DNA of 64,000 nt from Flavobacteriales bacterium UBA4466 (GTDB lineage: Bacteria; Bacteroidota; Bacteroidia; Flavobacteriales_D; Crocinitomicaceae): positions 1 to 64,000 of the forward strand of contig CAJJBE010000007.1 of assembly GCA_905182335.1 (NCBI GenBank), given 5' to 3'. Below the pieces are notes generated by a model, which had not been told where the DNA came from, did no database searches, and saw only the letters and a program-made list of their open reading frames with translations. Numbering within the stretch: the first letter of the stretch is position 1; each line of letters begins with the position of its first letter. Below, one piece after another: positions 9,180-18,302 of this stretch. Position numbers and translations under genes: made by a program.

Positions 9180-12038
9180 ATGAATAATTTTTCTAAAAGA
9201 CATATTGGACCAGACGAAGCGGAGATAAATGCGATGTTGTCCACAATTGGAGTTGCTTCAATTAAGGAACTTATTGATAAAACAATTCCTGCTCACATCA
9301 GGCTTAATAAAGAATTGGCAATTACAGATGCCATGTCAGAACAAGAGTACATCAACCATGTTAATGAGCTAGGACAGAAGAATAAATTATACAAATCATT
9401 TATAGGTTTAGGCTATAATGAGACGATTGTTCCCTCAGTAATTTTAAGAAATGTTCTTGAAAATCCAGGATGGTACACTGCATATACTCCTTATCAAGCT
9501 GAGATTTCTCAAGGAAGATTAGAAGCATTGTTGAATTTCCAAACAATGATTACCGATTTAACAGGACTAGAGCTTTCTAATGCTTCTTTACTTGATGAAG
9601 GGACTGCTGCTGCTGAAGCAATGCTTATGTTTTTGAATTCACGTTCAAGAGCAGATGTTAAAGCGGGTAAAATGAAGTTTTTCATCTCTGAAAATGCATT
9701 TCCCCAAACAATTGACGTTGTTCAAGGGAAGGCTAACAATCTTGATATAGAATTAACAATTGGAAATCCAGATACATTTATACCGACTGAAGGATATTTC
9801 GGGTCTATTATCCAATATCCAAATACAAATGGTCAAGTTGTAGATATTGAATCCTTTATTTCAAAAATGAATGACGCCGGTATTCGTGTTGCTGTTGGGG
9901 CCGACATCTTATCTTTAGTTATATTGAAATCCCCTGGTTCATTAGGAGCCGATGTTGTATTTGGTACATCTCAGCGTTTCGGTGTTCCTATGGGATACGG
10001 TGGGCCTCACGCAGCTTATTTTGCTGCTAAAGATGAATTCAAGCGTAACATTCCAGGAAGAATTATTGGTGTCTCTGTAGATGCTGATGATAACACTGCC
10101 ATGAGAATGGCGCTTCAAACACGTGAGCAACACATTAAACGTGGTAAAGCGACATCAAATATTTGTACTGCTCAAGCATTGCTAGCTGTAATGGCAAGTA
10201 TGTATGCTGTTTATCATGGCCCTGACGGGGTGAAAACAATTGCTAATCACGTTCATTCTTTAGCTTCAAAAACATACAATGGCCTTAAGAAAATAGGGGT
10301 TGAAGTAGGTGGAGATCAATTCTTCGACACTATTTTAGTGAAAGGTGTTCCGTGTTCTGAAGTTAAATCTGCAGCAGAAGCTGCGGGAATGAATTTCCAT
10401 TATTTAAACGATAATGAGCTAATTATGAGTTTTGGCGAACCCCACACGACAGAAGATGTCAACGTAATTTTATCAATTTTCGCGAAAATAAAAGGTAAAA
10501 CCACTACAACAGTATCGGCTAACAGGGAAAGCACGCTTGCTCCAAATAAATTGCGTAAAGACGCAATTTTTACGCATATAACATTTAATAGATTTCATTC
10601 TGAGTCTAAAATGATGCGTTACTTGAAACGCCTGGAGAATAAAGATTTATCACTAGTTCATAGTATGATTCCATTAGGGTCTTGTACAATGAAATTAAAT
10701 GCTGCTTCTGAGTTGATGGCTATAACAAACCCTCAATTTGCAAACATGCATCCCTTCGCTCCTTTAAATCAATCGGAAGGATACCACGAAATGTTTAGAG
10801 AGCTAGAACGTGACTTGTGTGAATCAACTGGATTCGCTGCTATGTCTCTTCAACCAAACTCTGGAGCACAAGGAGAATATGCGGGACTGATGGTAATCAA
10901 AGCATATCATGAATCAAATAGTGATAAAAACCGTAAGGTGATGATTATTCCATCTTCAGCACATGGCACCAACCCTGCATCTGCAGTTATGGCAGGGTTT
11001 GAAGTTGTTGTTACCGGGTGTGATGAGCATGGAAACATCAATATTGATGAATTAAGAGAAAAAGCTACCGAATTAAAAGATACATTAGGTGGATTAATGA
11101 TTACTTATCCTTCAACACATGGTGTTTATGAAGAAGGAATTCGTGAGATCACATCTATCATTCACGAAAATGGTGGTCAAGTATATATGGACGGAGCGAA
11201 TATGAATGCTCAGGTAGGGCTAACAAACCCTGGAAACATTGGCGCAGACGTTTGCCACTTAAACCTGCATAAAACATTTGCAATCCCTCATGGAGGAGGT
11301 GGGCCTGGAATGGGACCAATTGGTGTTGCAGCACATTTAGCACCATTTTTACCTGGTTCTAAACTAATTAAATCTGGAGGAGAGAAAGCAATTAATGCAA
11401 TTTCTTCTGCTCCTTATGGCAGCGCTGTAATTCTATTGATTTCTTACGGTTACATTAAGATGTTAGGAGCAAAAGGATTGAGAGAATCGACAGAAATAGC
11501 AATTTTAAATGCCAACTATATTGCAGCAGCATTGAGAGATCATTATGGGATTCTATATGCTGGTGCTAACGGAACAGTTGCTCATGAAATGATTTTAGAT
11601 TGTCGTGAGTTCAAGAAAACAGCAAACGTTGAAGTAGCTGACATCGCGAAACGATTGATCGATTATGGTTTCCATGCTCCTACAGTATCATTCCCTGTTT
11701 CTGGAACACTAATGGTTGAGCCAACAGAAAGTGAAGATAAAGAAGAATTAGATCGATTTATTGAGGCAATGATTTCGATTCGGAAAGAGGTTGCTGCCAT
11801 TGAAAATGGTACAGCTGATTCGGAAAACAATTTATTAAAAAATGCACCGCACACAGCAGATTGCATCATCAATCAAGAGTGGGATTATCCATACACTCCC
11901 CAAGAGGCGGCTTACCCTGTTGCTTACTTAAAGGAGTGGAAATATTGGGTTCCTGTTCGTAGAGTTGACAACGCTTATGGAGACAGAAACTTAATCTGTA
12001 CATGTCCAAGTGTTGAAAGCTATATGATCCCTGCATAG
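9180..12038 (+). CDS. gcvP: Glycine dehydrogenase (decarboxylating), P protein of the glycine cleavage system
   Basis: 952-residue fused P protein that binds pyridoxal phosphate, decarboxylates glycine and passes the aminomethyl group to lipoyl-GcvH. The N-terminus RHIGPDEAEINAML is family-typical. The C-terminal half holds the cofactor lysine K698 in HLNLHKTFAIPHGGGGPG, preceded by SSAHGTNPASA and MDGANMNAQ. Length is normal. The other subunits (gcvH, gcvT) are not in the window. It converges on metK with a shared hairpin terminator between them. Confidence 0.97.
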   Translation: MNNFSKRHIGPDEAEINAMLSTIGVASIKELIDKTIPAHIRLNKELAITDAMSEQEYINHVNELGQKNKLYKSFIGLGYNETIVPSVILRNVLENPGWYTAYTPYQAEISQGRLEALLNFQTMITDLTGLELSNASLLDEGTAAAEAMLMFLNSRSRADVKAGKMKFFISENAFPQTIDVVQGKANNLDIELTIGNPDTFIPTEGYFGSIIQYPNTNGQVVDIESFISKMNDAGIRVAVGADILSLVILKSPGSLGADVVFGTSQRFGVPMGYGGPHAAYFAAKDEFKRNIPGRIIGVSVDADDNTAMRMALQTREQHIKRGKATSNICTAQALLAVMASMYAVYHGPDGVKTIANHVHSLASKTYNGLKKIGVEVGGDQFFDTILVKGVPCSEVKSAAEAAGMNFHYLNDNELIMSFGEPHTTEDVNVILSIFAKIKGKTTTTVSANRESTLAPNKLRKDAIFTHITFNRFHSESKMMRYLKRLENKDLSLVHSMIPLGSCTMKLNAASELMAITNPQFANMHPFAPLNQSEGYHEMFRELERDLCESTGFAAMSLQPNSGAQGEYAGLMVIKAYHESNSDKNRKVMIIPSSAHGTNPASAVMAGFEVVVTGCDEHGNINIDELREKATELKDTLGGLMITYPSTHGVYEEGIREITSIIHENGGQVYMDGANMNAQVGLTNPGNIGADVCHLNLHKTFAIPHGGGGPGMGPIGVAAHLAPFLPGSKLIKSGGEKAINAISSAPYGSAVILLISYGYIKMLGAKGLRESTEIAILNANYIAAALRDHYGILYAGANGTVAHEMILDCREFKKTANVEVADIAKRLIDYGFHAPTVSFPVSGTLMVEPTESEDKEELDRFIEAMISIRKEVAAIENGTADSENNLLKNAPHTADCIINQEWDYPYTPQEAAYPVAYLKEWKYWVPVRRVDNAYGDRNLICTCPSVESYMIPA

Positions 12039-12114
12039 TTTTCGAATTTGCTGAATTAAAAGTAAATAAGAGCCCTTTGGATCTAAATCCAATTAGAAAA
12101 AAGTTTAAAGCACA

Positions 12115-12146
12115 AAAAAGCCCAATCATATCTGATTGGGCTTTTT
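12115..12146. terminator. Bidirectional intrinsic terminator between gcvP and metK
   Basis: A long perfect hairpin with arms AAAAAGCCCAATCA and TGATTGGGCTTTTT around a four-base loop (TATC). It has an A-run on one side and a T-run on the other, so it can stop transcription from both convergent genes. Confidence 0.9.
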
Positions 12147-12159
12147 AAATATAAAGGGA

Positions 12160-13434
12160 TTACAAGCTAAACTCAGCTTTAATCTTATCTACGTAATCTA
12201 ACTTCTCCCAAGTGAACAATTCCACTTCTCTCGATATTTGAGTCCCGTCAGGAGCTGTAAAGTCCTTAGTGACAACTTCATTTACCCTCCCCATATGACC
12301 ATAGGCGGCAGTTTCAGAATAAATAGGGTTTCTCAATTTCAAGCGTTGCTCAATAAAGTAAGGGCGCATATCGAAAATATCAGATATTTTTTTTGCCATT
12401 GCTCCATCTGTCATATCAACTTTAGATGTCCCATAAGTGTCTATAAATAAGCCACACGGCTCAGCAACACCAATAGCATAGGAAACTTGAACTAATACTT
12501 CTTTACACAATCCTGCAGCAACTAAATTTTTCGCAATGTGACGAGTAGCGTAAGCTCCAGAACGGTCCACTTTAGACGGGTCTTTTCCTGAGAAAGCACC
12601 ACCACCATGAGCTCCTTTACCTCCGTAAGTATCTACAATAATTTTTCTTCCTGTTAATCCTGTGTCTCCATGAGGACCACCTATTACAAACGTTCCTGTT
12701 GGGTTAATATGGTAAATAATTCCATCAGTAAATAATGCTTGAATGTTTGCTGGTAGCTTAGCCTTTACCCTTGGAATTAAAATATTCACAATATCGGCTT
12801 TAATTTTAGCCAACATTTTATCATCATCAGCCACCTTATTTCCTGTCTTAACGAAATCATCATGTTGTGTAGAAACTACAATGGCATCGATTCTTTGTGG
12901 CACATTATCATCAGAATATTCAATTGTTACCTGCGATTTTGCATCTGGCCTTAAATAATCGATTTCCTGATTTTCTCTTCTTAATAAAGCCAGTTCAATC
13001 AATAATCTATGAGAAAGTTCCAGTGCCAAAGGCATGTGATTTTCAGTTTCATCAGTTGCGTAGCCAAACATCATCCCTTGGTCTCCAGCCCCCTGTTCTT
13101 CAGGATTTATACGGTCAACCCCTTGATTTATATCATCAGACTGATCATGAATTGCAGACAAGATACCACAAGAATTTGCGTCAAACATATATTCTGACTT
13201 CGTATAACCGATACGTCTAATGGTCTCTCTCGCAATTTTCTGAACGTCTAAATACGTGTTTGTTTTCACCTCACCCGCTAAAACAACTTGACCAGTTGTT
13301 ACAAGTGTTTCGCAAGCCACTTTTGATTGTGGATCGAACGCCATGAAGTTATCTATAAGTGCATCTGAGATTTGATCAGCGACTTTATCTGGATGTCCCT
13401 CCGAAACTGATTCGGATGTAAACAAATATGACAT
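12160..13434 (-). CDS. metK: S-adenosylmethionine synthetase
   Basis: 424-residue cytosolic enzyme making S-adenosylmethionine from methionine and ATP. It begins [25 protein letters not shown], the standard N-terminus with the catalytic His. It carries the two family signatures [12 protein letters not shown] (about residue 117) and [20 protein letters not shown]. It is somewhat longer than the ~385-residue E. coli enzyme, as in other Bacteroidetes, mainly through internal insertions. No SAM riboswitch is evident upstream. It stands as a single gene. Confidence 0.97.
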   Translation of the reverse strand: MSYLFTSESVSEGHPDKVADQISDALIDNFMAFDPQSKVACETLVTTGQVVLAGEVKTNTYLDVQKIARETIRRIGYTKSEYMFDANSCGILSAIHDQSDDINQGVDRINPEEQGAGDQGMMFGYATDETENHMPLALELSHRLLIELALLRRENQEIDYLRPDAKSQVTIEYSDDNVPQRIDAIVVSTQHDDFVKTGNKVADDDKMLAKIKADIVNILIPRVKAKLPANIQALFTDGIIYHINPTGTFVIGGPHGDTGLTGRKIIVDTYGGKGAHGGGAFSGKDPSKVDRSGAYATRHIAKNLVAAGLCKEVLVQVSYAIGVAEPCGLFIDTYGTSKVDMTDGAMAKKISDIFDMRPYFIEQRLKLRNPIYSETAAYGHMGRVNEVVTKDFTAPDGTQISREVELFTWEKLDYVDKIKAEFSL

Positions 13435-13524
13435 ATATTATGCTTTTATTATTTGAAAAACGAAGGTAGTGAAATTAATTCTATTGATTCATTTAGTGGT
13501 AGAGATAGAACAAAAACCCAAACA

Positions 13525-13866
13525 TTATTTTTGCATTCCACCCGGCCTACAACACGCTGGAAGATTTTTCACTGATTCTGGATTTGCAGTAACTCTATCA
13601 GCATCATAACCCGTTTGAGATACTATTTTTTGGATTTTATCTAACGAGATTTTTTTTGGATTAAACTTCACCGTTAAGTTTTTATCTTCCAGGGTAAGCT
13701 CAGCAAATTTAATTCCTGAAGTATAATTTAACTTATCCTCCAACCTAACTTTACATGAATTACACTCAGCCGATGTTTTAATTATTGCCGTTGATGTTCT
13801 TGATTCTTGTGCAATTGTCATTTCCATCATTAGAAACAACATTACAATTGATAATAACACTTTCAT
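13525..13866 (-). CDS. Exported heavy-metal-associated (HMA) domain protein
   Basis: 113 residues with a signal peptide (about 1-19) and one HMA fold with the metal-binding CNSC motif (C35, C38). A short tail follows with a CC pair (C105, C106) and Gly/Met-rich end, which could be an extra metal site. Periplasmic HMA proteins of this kind bind Cu(I) or similar ions. It is the last gene of a run with the TonB receptor at 13909 and the Cys/His-rich protein at 16157, which supports a metal-handling role. The metal itself is inferred. Confidence 0.8.
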   Translation of the reverse strand: MKVLLSIVMLFLMMEMTIAQESRTSTAIIKTSAECNSCKVRLEDKLNYTSGIKFAELTLEDKNLTVKFNPKKISLDKIQKIVSQTGYDADRVTANPESVKNLPACCRPGGMQK

Positions 13867-13908
13867 AATCTTTCTTTTATTTCGAGCTAAGCACTCGATG
13901 ATTTGTAC

Positions 13909-16110
13909 CTATTTTTCTTCTTTTTTAATCGTAAAGCGTATCCCTACATATCCGTTGATACCATAAATAGGGGCCCAAATTTTTGTAGCGTCAAATGTTT
14001 CTCCAAAAGGGTTCTCGGCATTTATAATTGGATTCTCCTGTCTATAATTCCCTAGGTTTTCTCCTCCCACATAAAACTCCCACTTTTTATAATTATGTGT
14101 AATTTGCGCATTTATAATTGGGTAGACGAGACTTCGATTCTCTGATGACATAGTTCCCGGGAGCCTAGAAGATCCATAAACTGATGCAGTAAAATCAAGC
14201 TCCCAACGCTTGTTTCTTGTCTTATATGCTAAATTGAAGAAGCCTCGGTGTTGAGGTAAAAGTACTTGCTGCTGTAATGTACCGTCGTATGTTGCTCGAA
14301 CATCCAAATATTTATAGGCCATCCTAAAATCAATTGTTTTACTCACTGCATAAGATATCTCCGCTTGAAAACTGTTGGAAAAAGAGCGTCCATCCAAATT
14401 GTTAAATACGATTTGACTCGAGTTAACGTCTCGGTCTACCAACATCTGATTCTCAAACATAGTATAATAATAATCAACTGTAATATTTCCTTTTCGTTTC
14501 AAGAAGCTAAACTCTTGCATTATACTTCCTCCAATGTTCCATGAAATCTCAGGCATTATTGTGTCTGGAGCAATCCACGTTTTTGAATTTGCTAAAAGAG
14601 ATACATTATCAATCATATAGTTTGGTACTCTCCACCCTTTCCCAACTGTAAGTCGAAGGTCTGTATACTCGGTTAATGTATATTTCAAATGTACACGAGG
14701 TGAAAATTTAACTCCATATAAATTGTGATAATCTACACGAGTACCAAGTACAGACGAAAGTCTCATTCCAATAAATGAATATTCAGCAAAAGCTCCTGGT
14801 ACAATTTCCTCACGATCATCATTTAAAGAGTCCAGATCTTGTATAGTATGTTGTTTAATGTCAGAATAAACGGCACTGACACCGAGTTTAAACTTGTGGT
14901 CTGAATTCCCTAAAATTCCGTCATAGATTGCATTAATATAACCTCTTTTTTCTTCGCCAACAAATTTACGATCACCAAAGGATGCGTTGGTTTGTTGATA
15001 CTTCGCGTTGTAAACAATGCCTATTGAATGTAATGGTTTCTTCATGAAAAACCCTGTCTTCGCAAAAATATCAGCGTGCTTTGAGTCAATATTTACACTA
15101 TAAAACTTCTTATCTGCTTCTCGCATGTCACTGGTTTGTCCTCCTACTTTATTTTCTTGGTAGACATTTAAACCAAATTGCGCTTCCATTTTCTCTCCTT
15201 GATAATGATAACGATTCATCAAAGCGACATTTGTACCGTTGGGCATATCAAGAAACTTATCTTTATTGAAATCCATTTCAATAAAGATACCTGAACCATG
15301 TACAAACCAAGCTGAACTCCATTTGTCATTTAACTGAAACCCTGAATCAAAGTTCAACTCTGCCCTACCCATTGTACTTCCGAACGCATTAACGAAAACA
15401 CGATTCATGTTATTAGGCTTTTTAACTTCAATATTGATTAACCCAGCCATGGACTCATAGCCGTTTACTACGTTGCCTGTTCCCTTTGTGATTTGCATCG
15501 AATTAATCCAAGTGCCTGGCAAGGAGTTTAGCCCATAAGAACTCTCTAACCCCCTGAGATATGGAATGTTTTCAAATTGAATTTGTGTATAAACACCATC
15601 GAGCCCCATCATTTGTATTTTCTTTGCTCCAGAAACTGCATCTGTTAGGTTAACATCTACAGAAGCATTTGTTTCAAAGGACTCTGATAAGTTACAGCAT
15701 GCTGCTTTACGCAGCTCCCCTGCACCAATTTCTTCAACGTGTAGGGTTTTTAATCGTGAAATTGTATGTGTTCCCTTTTTATAAGATGCAACTACTTCTG
15801 GCAGTAATTGGTCCGAATATAAAATTACTTCAAGAGAGATAAAACGATCTTTCTTATTTACAACAATACTATCAGAGTTAAACCCCATAGCACTGAAAAC
15901 TAAGGTGTCGGGTAATTCTTTTGGAAGAATGATTTCGAAGACTCCTTCTTCCGTTGTAAAAACTCCCCGGTTTACACCAAGTAATTTTACTTTTGCCCCG
16001 TATATTTTTGATTTTATAGCATTGTTAGAACCAAATACAACGCCTTTTATTTGTGCCTGAACTGAACTCATACAAGTGAGAGCAAGCAAACAAGATATTA
16101 TTGTCTTCAT
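13909..16110 (-). CDS. TonB-dependent outer-membrane receptor, probably for metal or metal complex
   Basis: 733 residues: signal peptide (1-19), a carboxypeptidase-D-like regulatory domain (about 22-95), a plug domain (about 110-235) and a 22-strand-type barrel to the end (GYVGIRFTIKKEEK). The plug contains a CC pair (KAACCNLSESFE) and the usual GLDGVYTQIQFENIPYLRGL segment of siderophore/metal-type receptors. Its neighbours are an HMA-domain protein on one side and a Cys-rich HYC_CC_PP-type protein on the other. I infer uptake of copper or another transition metal; the sequence does not fix the substrate. Confidence 0.88.
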   Translation of the reverse strand: MKTIISCLLALTCMSSVQAQIKGVVFGSNNAIKSKIYGAKVKLLGVNRGVFTTEEGVFEIILPKELPDTLVFSAMGFNSDSIVVNKKDRFISLEVILYSDQLLPEVVASYKKGTHTISRLKTLHVEEIGAGELRKAACCNLSESFETNASVDVNLTDAVSGAKKIQMMGLDGVYTQIQFENIPYLRGLESSYGLNSLPGTWINSMQITKGTGNVVNGYESMAGLINIEVKKPNNMNRVFVNAFGSTMGRAELNFDSGFQLNDKWSSAWFVHGSGIFIEMDFNKDKFLDMPNGTNVALMNRYHYQGEKMEAQFGLNVYQENKVGGQTSDMREADKKFYSVNIDSKHADIFAKTGFFMKKPLHSIGIVYNAKYQQTNASFGDRKFVGEEKRGYINAIYDGILGNSDHKFKLGVSAVYSDIKQHTIQDLDSLNDDREEIVPGAFAEYSFIGMRLSSVLGTRVDYHNLYGVKFSPRVHLKYTLTEYTDLRLTVGKGWRVPNYMIDNVSLLANSKTWIAPDTIMPEISWNIGGSIMQEFSFLKRKGNITVDYYYTMFENQMLVDRDVNSSQIVFNNLDGRSFSNSFQAEISYAVSKTIDFRMAYKYLDVRATYDGTLQQQVLLPQHRGFFNLAYKTRNKRWELDFTASVYGSSRLPGTMSSENRSLVYPIINAQITHNYKKWEFYVGGENLGNYRQENPIINAENPFGETFDATKIWAPIYGINGYVGIRFTIKKEEK

Positions 16111-16156
16111 TATTTTAATGGTTTTAATTAAAAATTCATGGAATCATTAATTAAAA

Positions 16157-16579
16157 TCAAATAATAAAGCGCTGGTTGCATATACGTAAAAAATTAGGCG
16201 AATGTGGAGGCGGATCATCATACAAATGGGTAATATATGCCTTTTCAAACCCAACAGGAGATTGCTCAAAAAGAAATGTTTTGTTTGGTATCGCCTTAGT
16301 AGAGACAAAATTTAACATCTCATTAGTTTCAAAAAAATCTAAATCAATCTTAAACAATTCAACGATATCGGTACAGCAACCATGATCTTTTTCAGGAAGT
16401 GAATGACAGCATGCATCTATTTTGACTTCATGCTTACCGCATTCATGCTCGTTTTGAACAAAAAAGGAAACACTAACATCATTATCTAAACAAGCATGTT
16501 TAAATATATTGATTCCCACGCTGCCAATGAACAGCATAATCAAAAACGATATTAAAAATATAGACTTAAAGTTTCTCAC
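16157..16579 (-). CDS. HYC_CC_PP family small Cys/His-rich exported protein
   Basis: 140-residue protein with one N-terminal hydrophobic segment (about residues 6-26). Ordered Cys/His/Pro landmarks of the HYC_CC_PP family follow: HAC (H28, C30), CC (C57, C58), a second CC (C68, C69), and DDPPPH (P123-P125). The first motif is HAC rather than HYC. The start codon is GTG at 16579. It lies 46 bp upstream of the TonB receptor start and is probably its first operon gene. The family is habitually found beside such receptors and is thought to take part in metal handling, but its biochemistry is not known. Confidence 0.75.
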   Translation of the reverse strand: MRNFKSIFLISFLIMLFIGSVGINIFKHACLDNDVSVSFFVQNEHECGKHEVKIDACCHSLPEKDHGCCTDIVELFKIDLDFFETNEMLNFVSTKAIPNKTFLFEQSPVGFEKAYITHLYDDPPPHSPNFLRICNQRFII

Positions 16580-16668
16580 CTACACAAAGTTAAAGTTTTC
16601 TATTGAAAGATAAAGGTTATAAATACTCTATTCTTGAATTGTTTCAGTTAGTTTTGTAAAAAAAGTAG

Positions 16669-17271
16669 ATGAGTGTTCCAGTGACCGTATATGCAGAAAT
16701 GACGCCAAACCCATCAACAATGAAGTTTGTTGTTAATAAACACCTATTAGGAATAGGCGATTCAGCTCAATTCAGTTCAATGGCTGAGACAAAAGGGTTT
16801 TCGCCTTTAGCTGAAGAGCTATTCAATTTGCCTTTTGTTAACGGTGTTTTCTTTGCTTCAAATTTTATTACCATTACGAAAACAGATAATTTATCTTGGG
16901 ATTTCATCACAATGGAATTGCGTGAGTTTATTCGCACTTGGCTATCAGAAGGTAAAGAAGTGTTGGTGATGATGCCATCAAAAGAGCCAGTTCAAAAGGA
17001 AGATGATGCTCCCCAAAAAGTATATGCTGCCTCTGAATATGATGATGCAATTTGTGACTTATTAGATGAATTTGTTCGACCTGCTGTAGAAAATGATGGC
17101 GGTGCAATTGATTTTAGAGGATATGAAGATGGTATTGTTACTGTTATATTAAAAGGGTCTTGTGCTGGATGCCCATCAAGTACCGCGACCTTAAAAGGTG
17201 GAATTGAAAGCTTATTGAAAGCACACTTACCTGAGGTAAAAGAAGTAATCGCAGAAAATGAAGCTGTATAG
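16669..17271 (+). CDS. Nfu-type iron-sulfur cluster carrier (NifU C-terminal domain protein)
   Basis: 200-residue cytosolic protein. Residues 1-90 form the Nfu N-terminal domain (TPNPSTMKF at 12-20). Residues 120-200 form the NifU-like domain with the cluster-binding CxxC in GSCAGCPSSTATL (C165, C168) and the preceding VRPAVENDGGAIDF. Such proteins accept a 4Fe-4S or 2Fe-2S cluster and hand it to target enzymes. A TAGTTTTG -7-like box lies 20 bases upstream. The gene ends three bases before the small lipoprotein gene at 17274. Confidence 0.93.
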   Translation: MSVPVTVYAEMTPNPSTMKFVVNKHLLGIGDSAQFSSMAETKGFSPLAEELFNLPFVNGVFFASNFITITKTDNLSWDFITMELREFIRTWLSEGKEVLVMMPSKEPVQKEDDAPQKVYAASEYDDAICDLLDEFVRPAVENDGGAIDFRGYEDGIVTVILKGSCAGCPSSTATLKGGIESLLKAHLPEVKEVIAENEAV

Positions 17272-17273
17272 TA

Positions 17274-17567
17274 ATGAGCTCATTTATTAAAATCAGTGTC
17301 TTAATAATCGTATTCTCCGTTTTTTCTAGCTGTGATAAGTCTAAAATTAGAATGACGATAATAAAAGATTGTACGGGAACATATCTTAGAGACAATAGTA
17401 GAGACTATTACGTATGTAACACTGATCTGCTTGATAACTATTCTGCCGGAGACAAAGTCAAGGTTAGTTATAGCGAGCTCGAAGAATGCTTTGGTGTCTT
17501 AGAGGCTGTTACTTGCGAAATGGCTCACCTTTACAATGGTAAAATAGAGATTACTGAAATATTCTAG
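17274..17567 (+). CDS. Small putative lipoprotein of unknown function
   Basis: 97 residues. An N-terminal hydrophobic segment ends in a lipobox (VFSSC, Cys20), followed by about 75 residues of soluble sequence with four more cysteines and a KDCTGTYLR start. The ATG follows the nfu stop after two bases, so it is probably co-transcribed. The mature part looks like a small beta-barrel (alternating IRMTIIKD, KVKVSYSELEE, KIEITEIF), perhaps OB-like. I do not recognise a family. Confidence 0.65.
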   Translation: MSSFIKISVLIIVFSVFSSCDKSKIRMTIIKDCTGTYLRDNSRDYYVCNTDLLDNYSAGDKVKVSYSELEECFGVLEAVTCEMAHLYNGKIEITEIF

Positions 17568-18302
17568 TTAATACCACTTAAACATATCTTCTAAGATCCT
17601 TTTACCCCATGGTTTACCTGAAAATTTGCTTTCTAATGTGATTCTCAGTTCTTCCAATGTATTAAATTTCTTCTTTTCACTATCATAGTCCAACACTCCT
17701 AATGGTAGTTTAATTACTTCTACGCTTTTTGCAAAGTAAATAATTCCACCATCCTCTGAAGCTAAGCCTAAAATAGCGCCTGGTAAACCACTAAATCCTT
17801 CAGGGCCTACTGAAGGTACAATGTCTACCGAAAACCAAGCGTAAACACGCGTAGAATCGTTTTTCTCCCAAATGGCCTTACGACACATATAATCTCCTAT
17901 TTTTCGCTTACTTTCTGTGACTTGCCATGGGCGGTTTTGTAATGAATCTTTTACATAAACATTGCTCCCAAAAAGATCTATAATAACAACCATTTCATCT
18001 TTCTGAAGATCTTGATATGTAATGTTTCTCTGCGTTGTGTAGCTCATGAAACCTTTCTCGGCATCTTCATTTTCCACGACTTTAAATGATGACCTAGTCT
18101 CATCAAAATAAAGTTCAAATATTTCTTTTTTAATTTTATTTTCCTCAGTAAGAAAACGCTTCATACGCTCATCTTCTCCGTATTTCTTTTTCAAATTTGT
18201 TCTACGTTCGAATGTTATTTTACCCGAAGTAATTTGACCGTATGAGAATGTAGACAAGAGCGCTATCGCAACTGTTGCCAAATAATTTTTAATGCCAACC
18301 AT
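17568..18302 (-). CDS. GLPGLI family protein
   Basis: 244 residues with a signal peptide. The name-giving motif appears as SGLPGAILGLA, preceded by PSVGPEGF. Family features seen here include an ITYQDLQKDEMVVI-type region and WQVTESKRKIGDYMCRKA, the segment normally before the motif. The function is unknown; it is exported and Bacteroidetes-specific. Its start overlaps the end of the TonB-type barrel gene by 14 bp, so the two are coupled and probably act together at the outer membrane. It ends directly against the convergent lipoprotein gene (stop codons abut). Confidence 0.88.
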   Translation of the reverse strand: MVGIKNYLATVAIALLSTFSYGQITSGKITFERRTNLKKKYGEDERMKRFLTEENKIKKEIFELYFDETRSSFKVVENEDAEKGFMSYTTQRNITYQDLQKDEMVVIIDLFGSNVYVKDSLQNRPWQVTESKRKIGDYMCRKAIWEKNDSTRVYAWFSVDIVPSVGPEGFSGLPGAILGLASEDGGIIYFAKSVEVIKLPLGVLDYDSEKKKFNTLEELRITLESKFSGKPWGKRILEDMFKWY

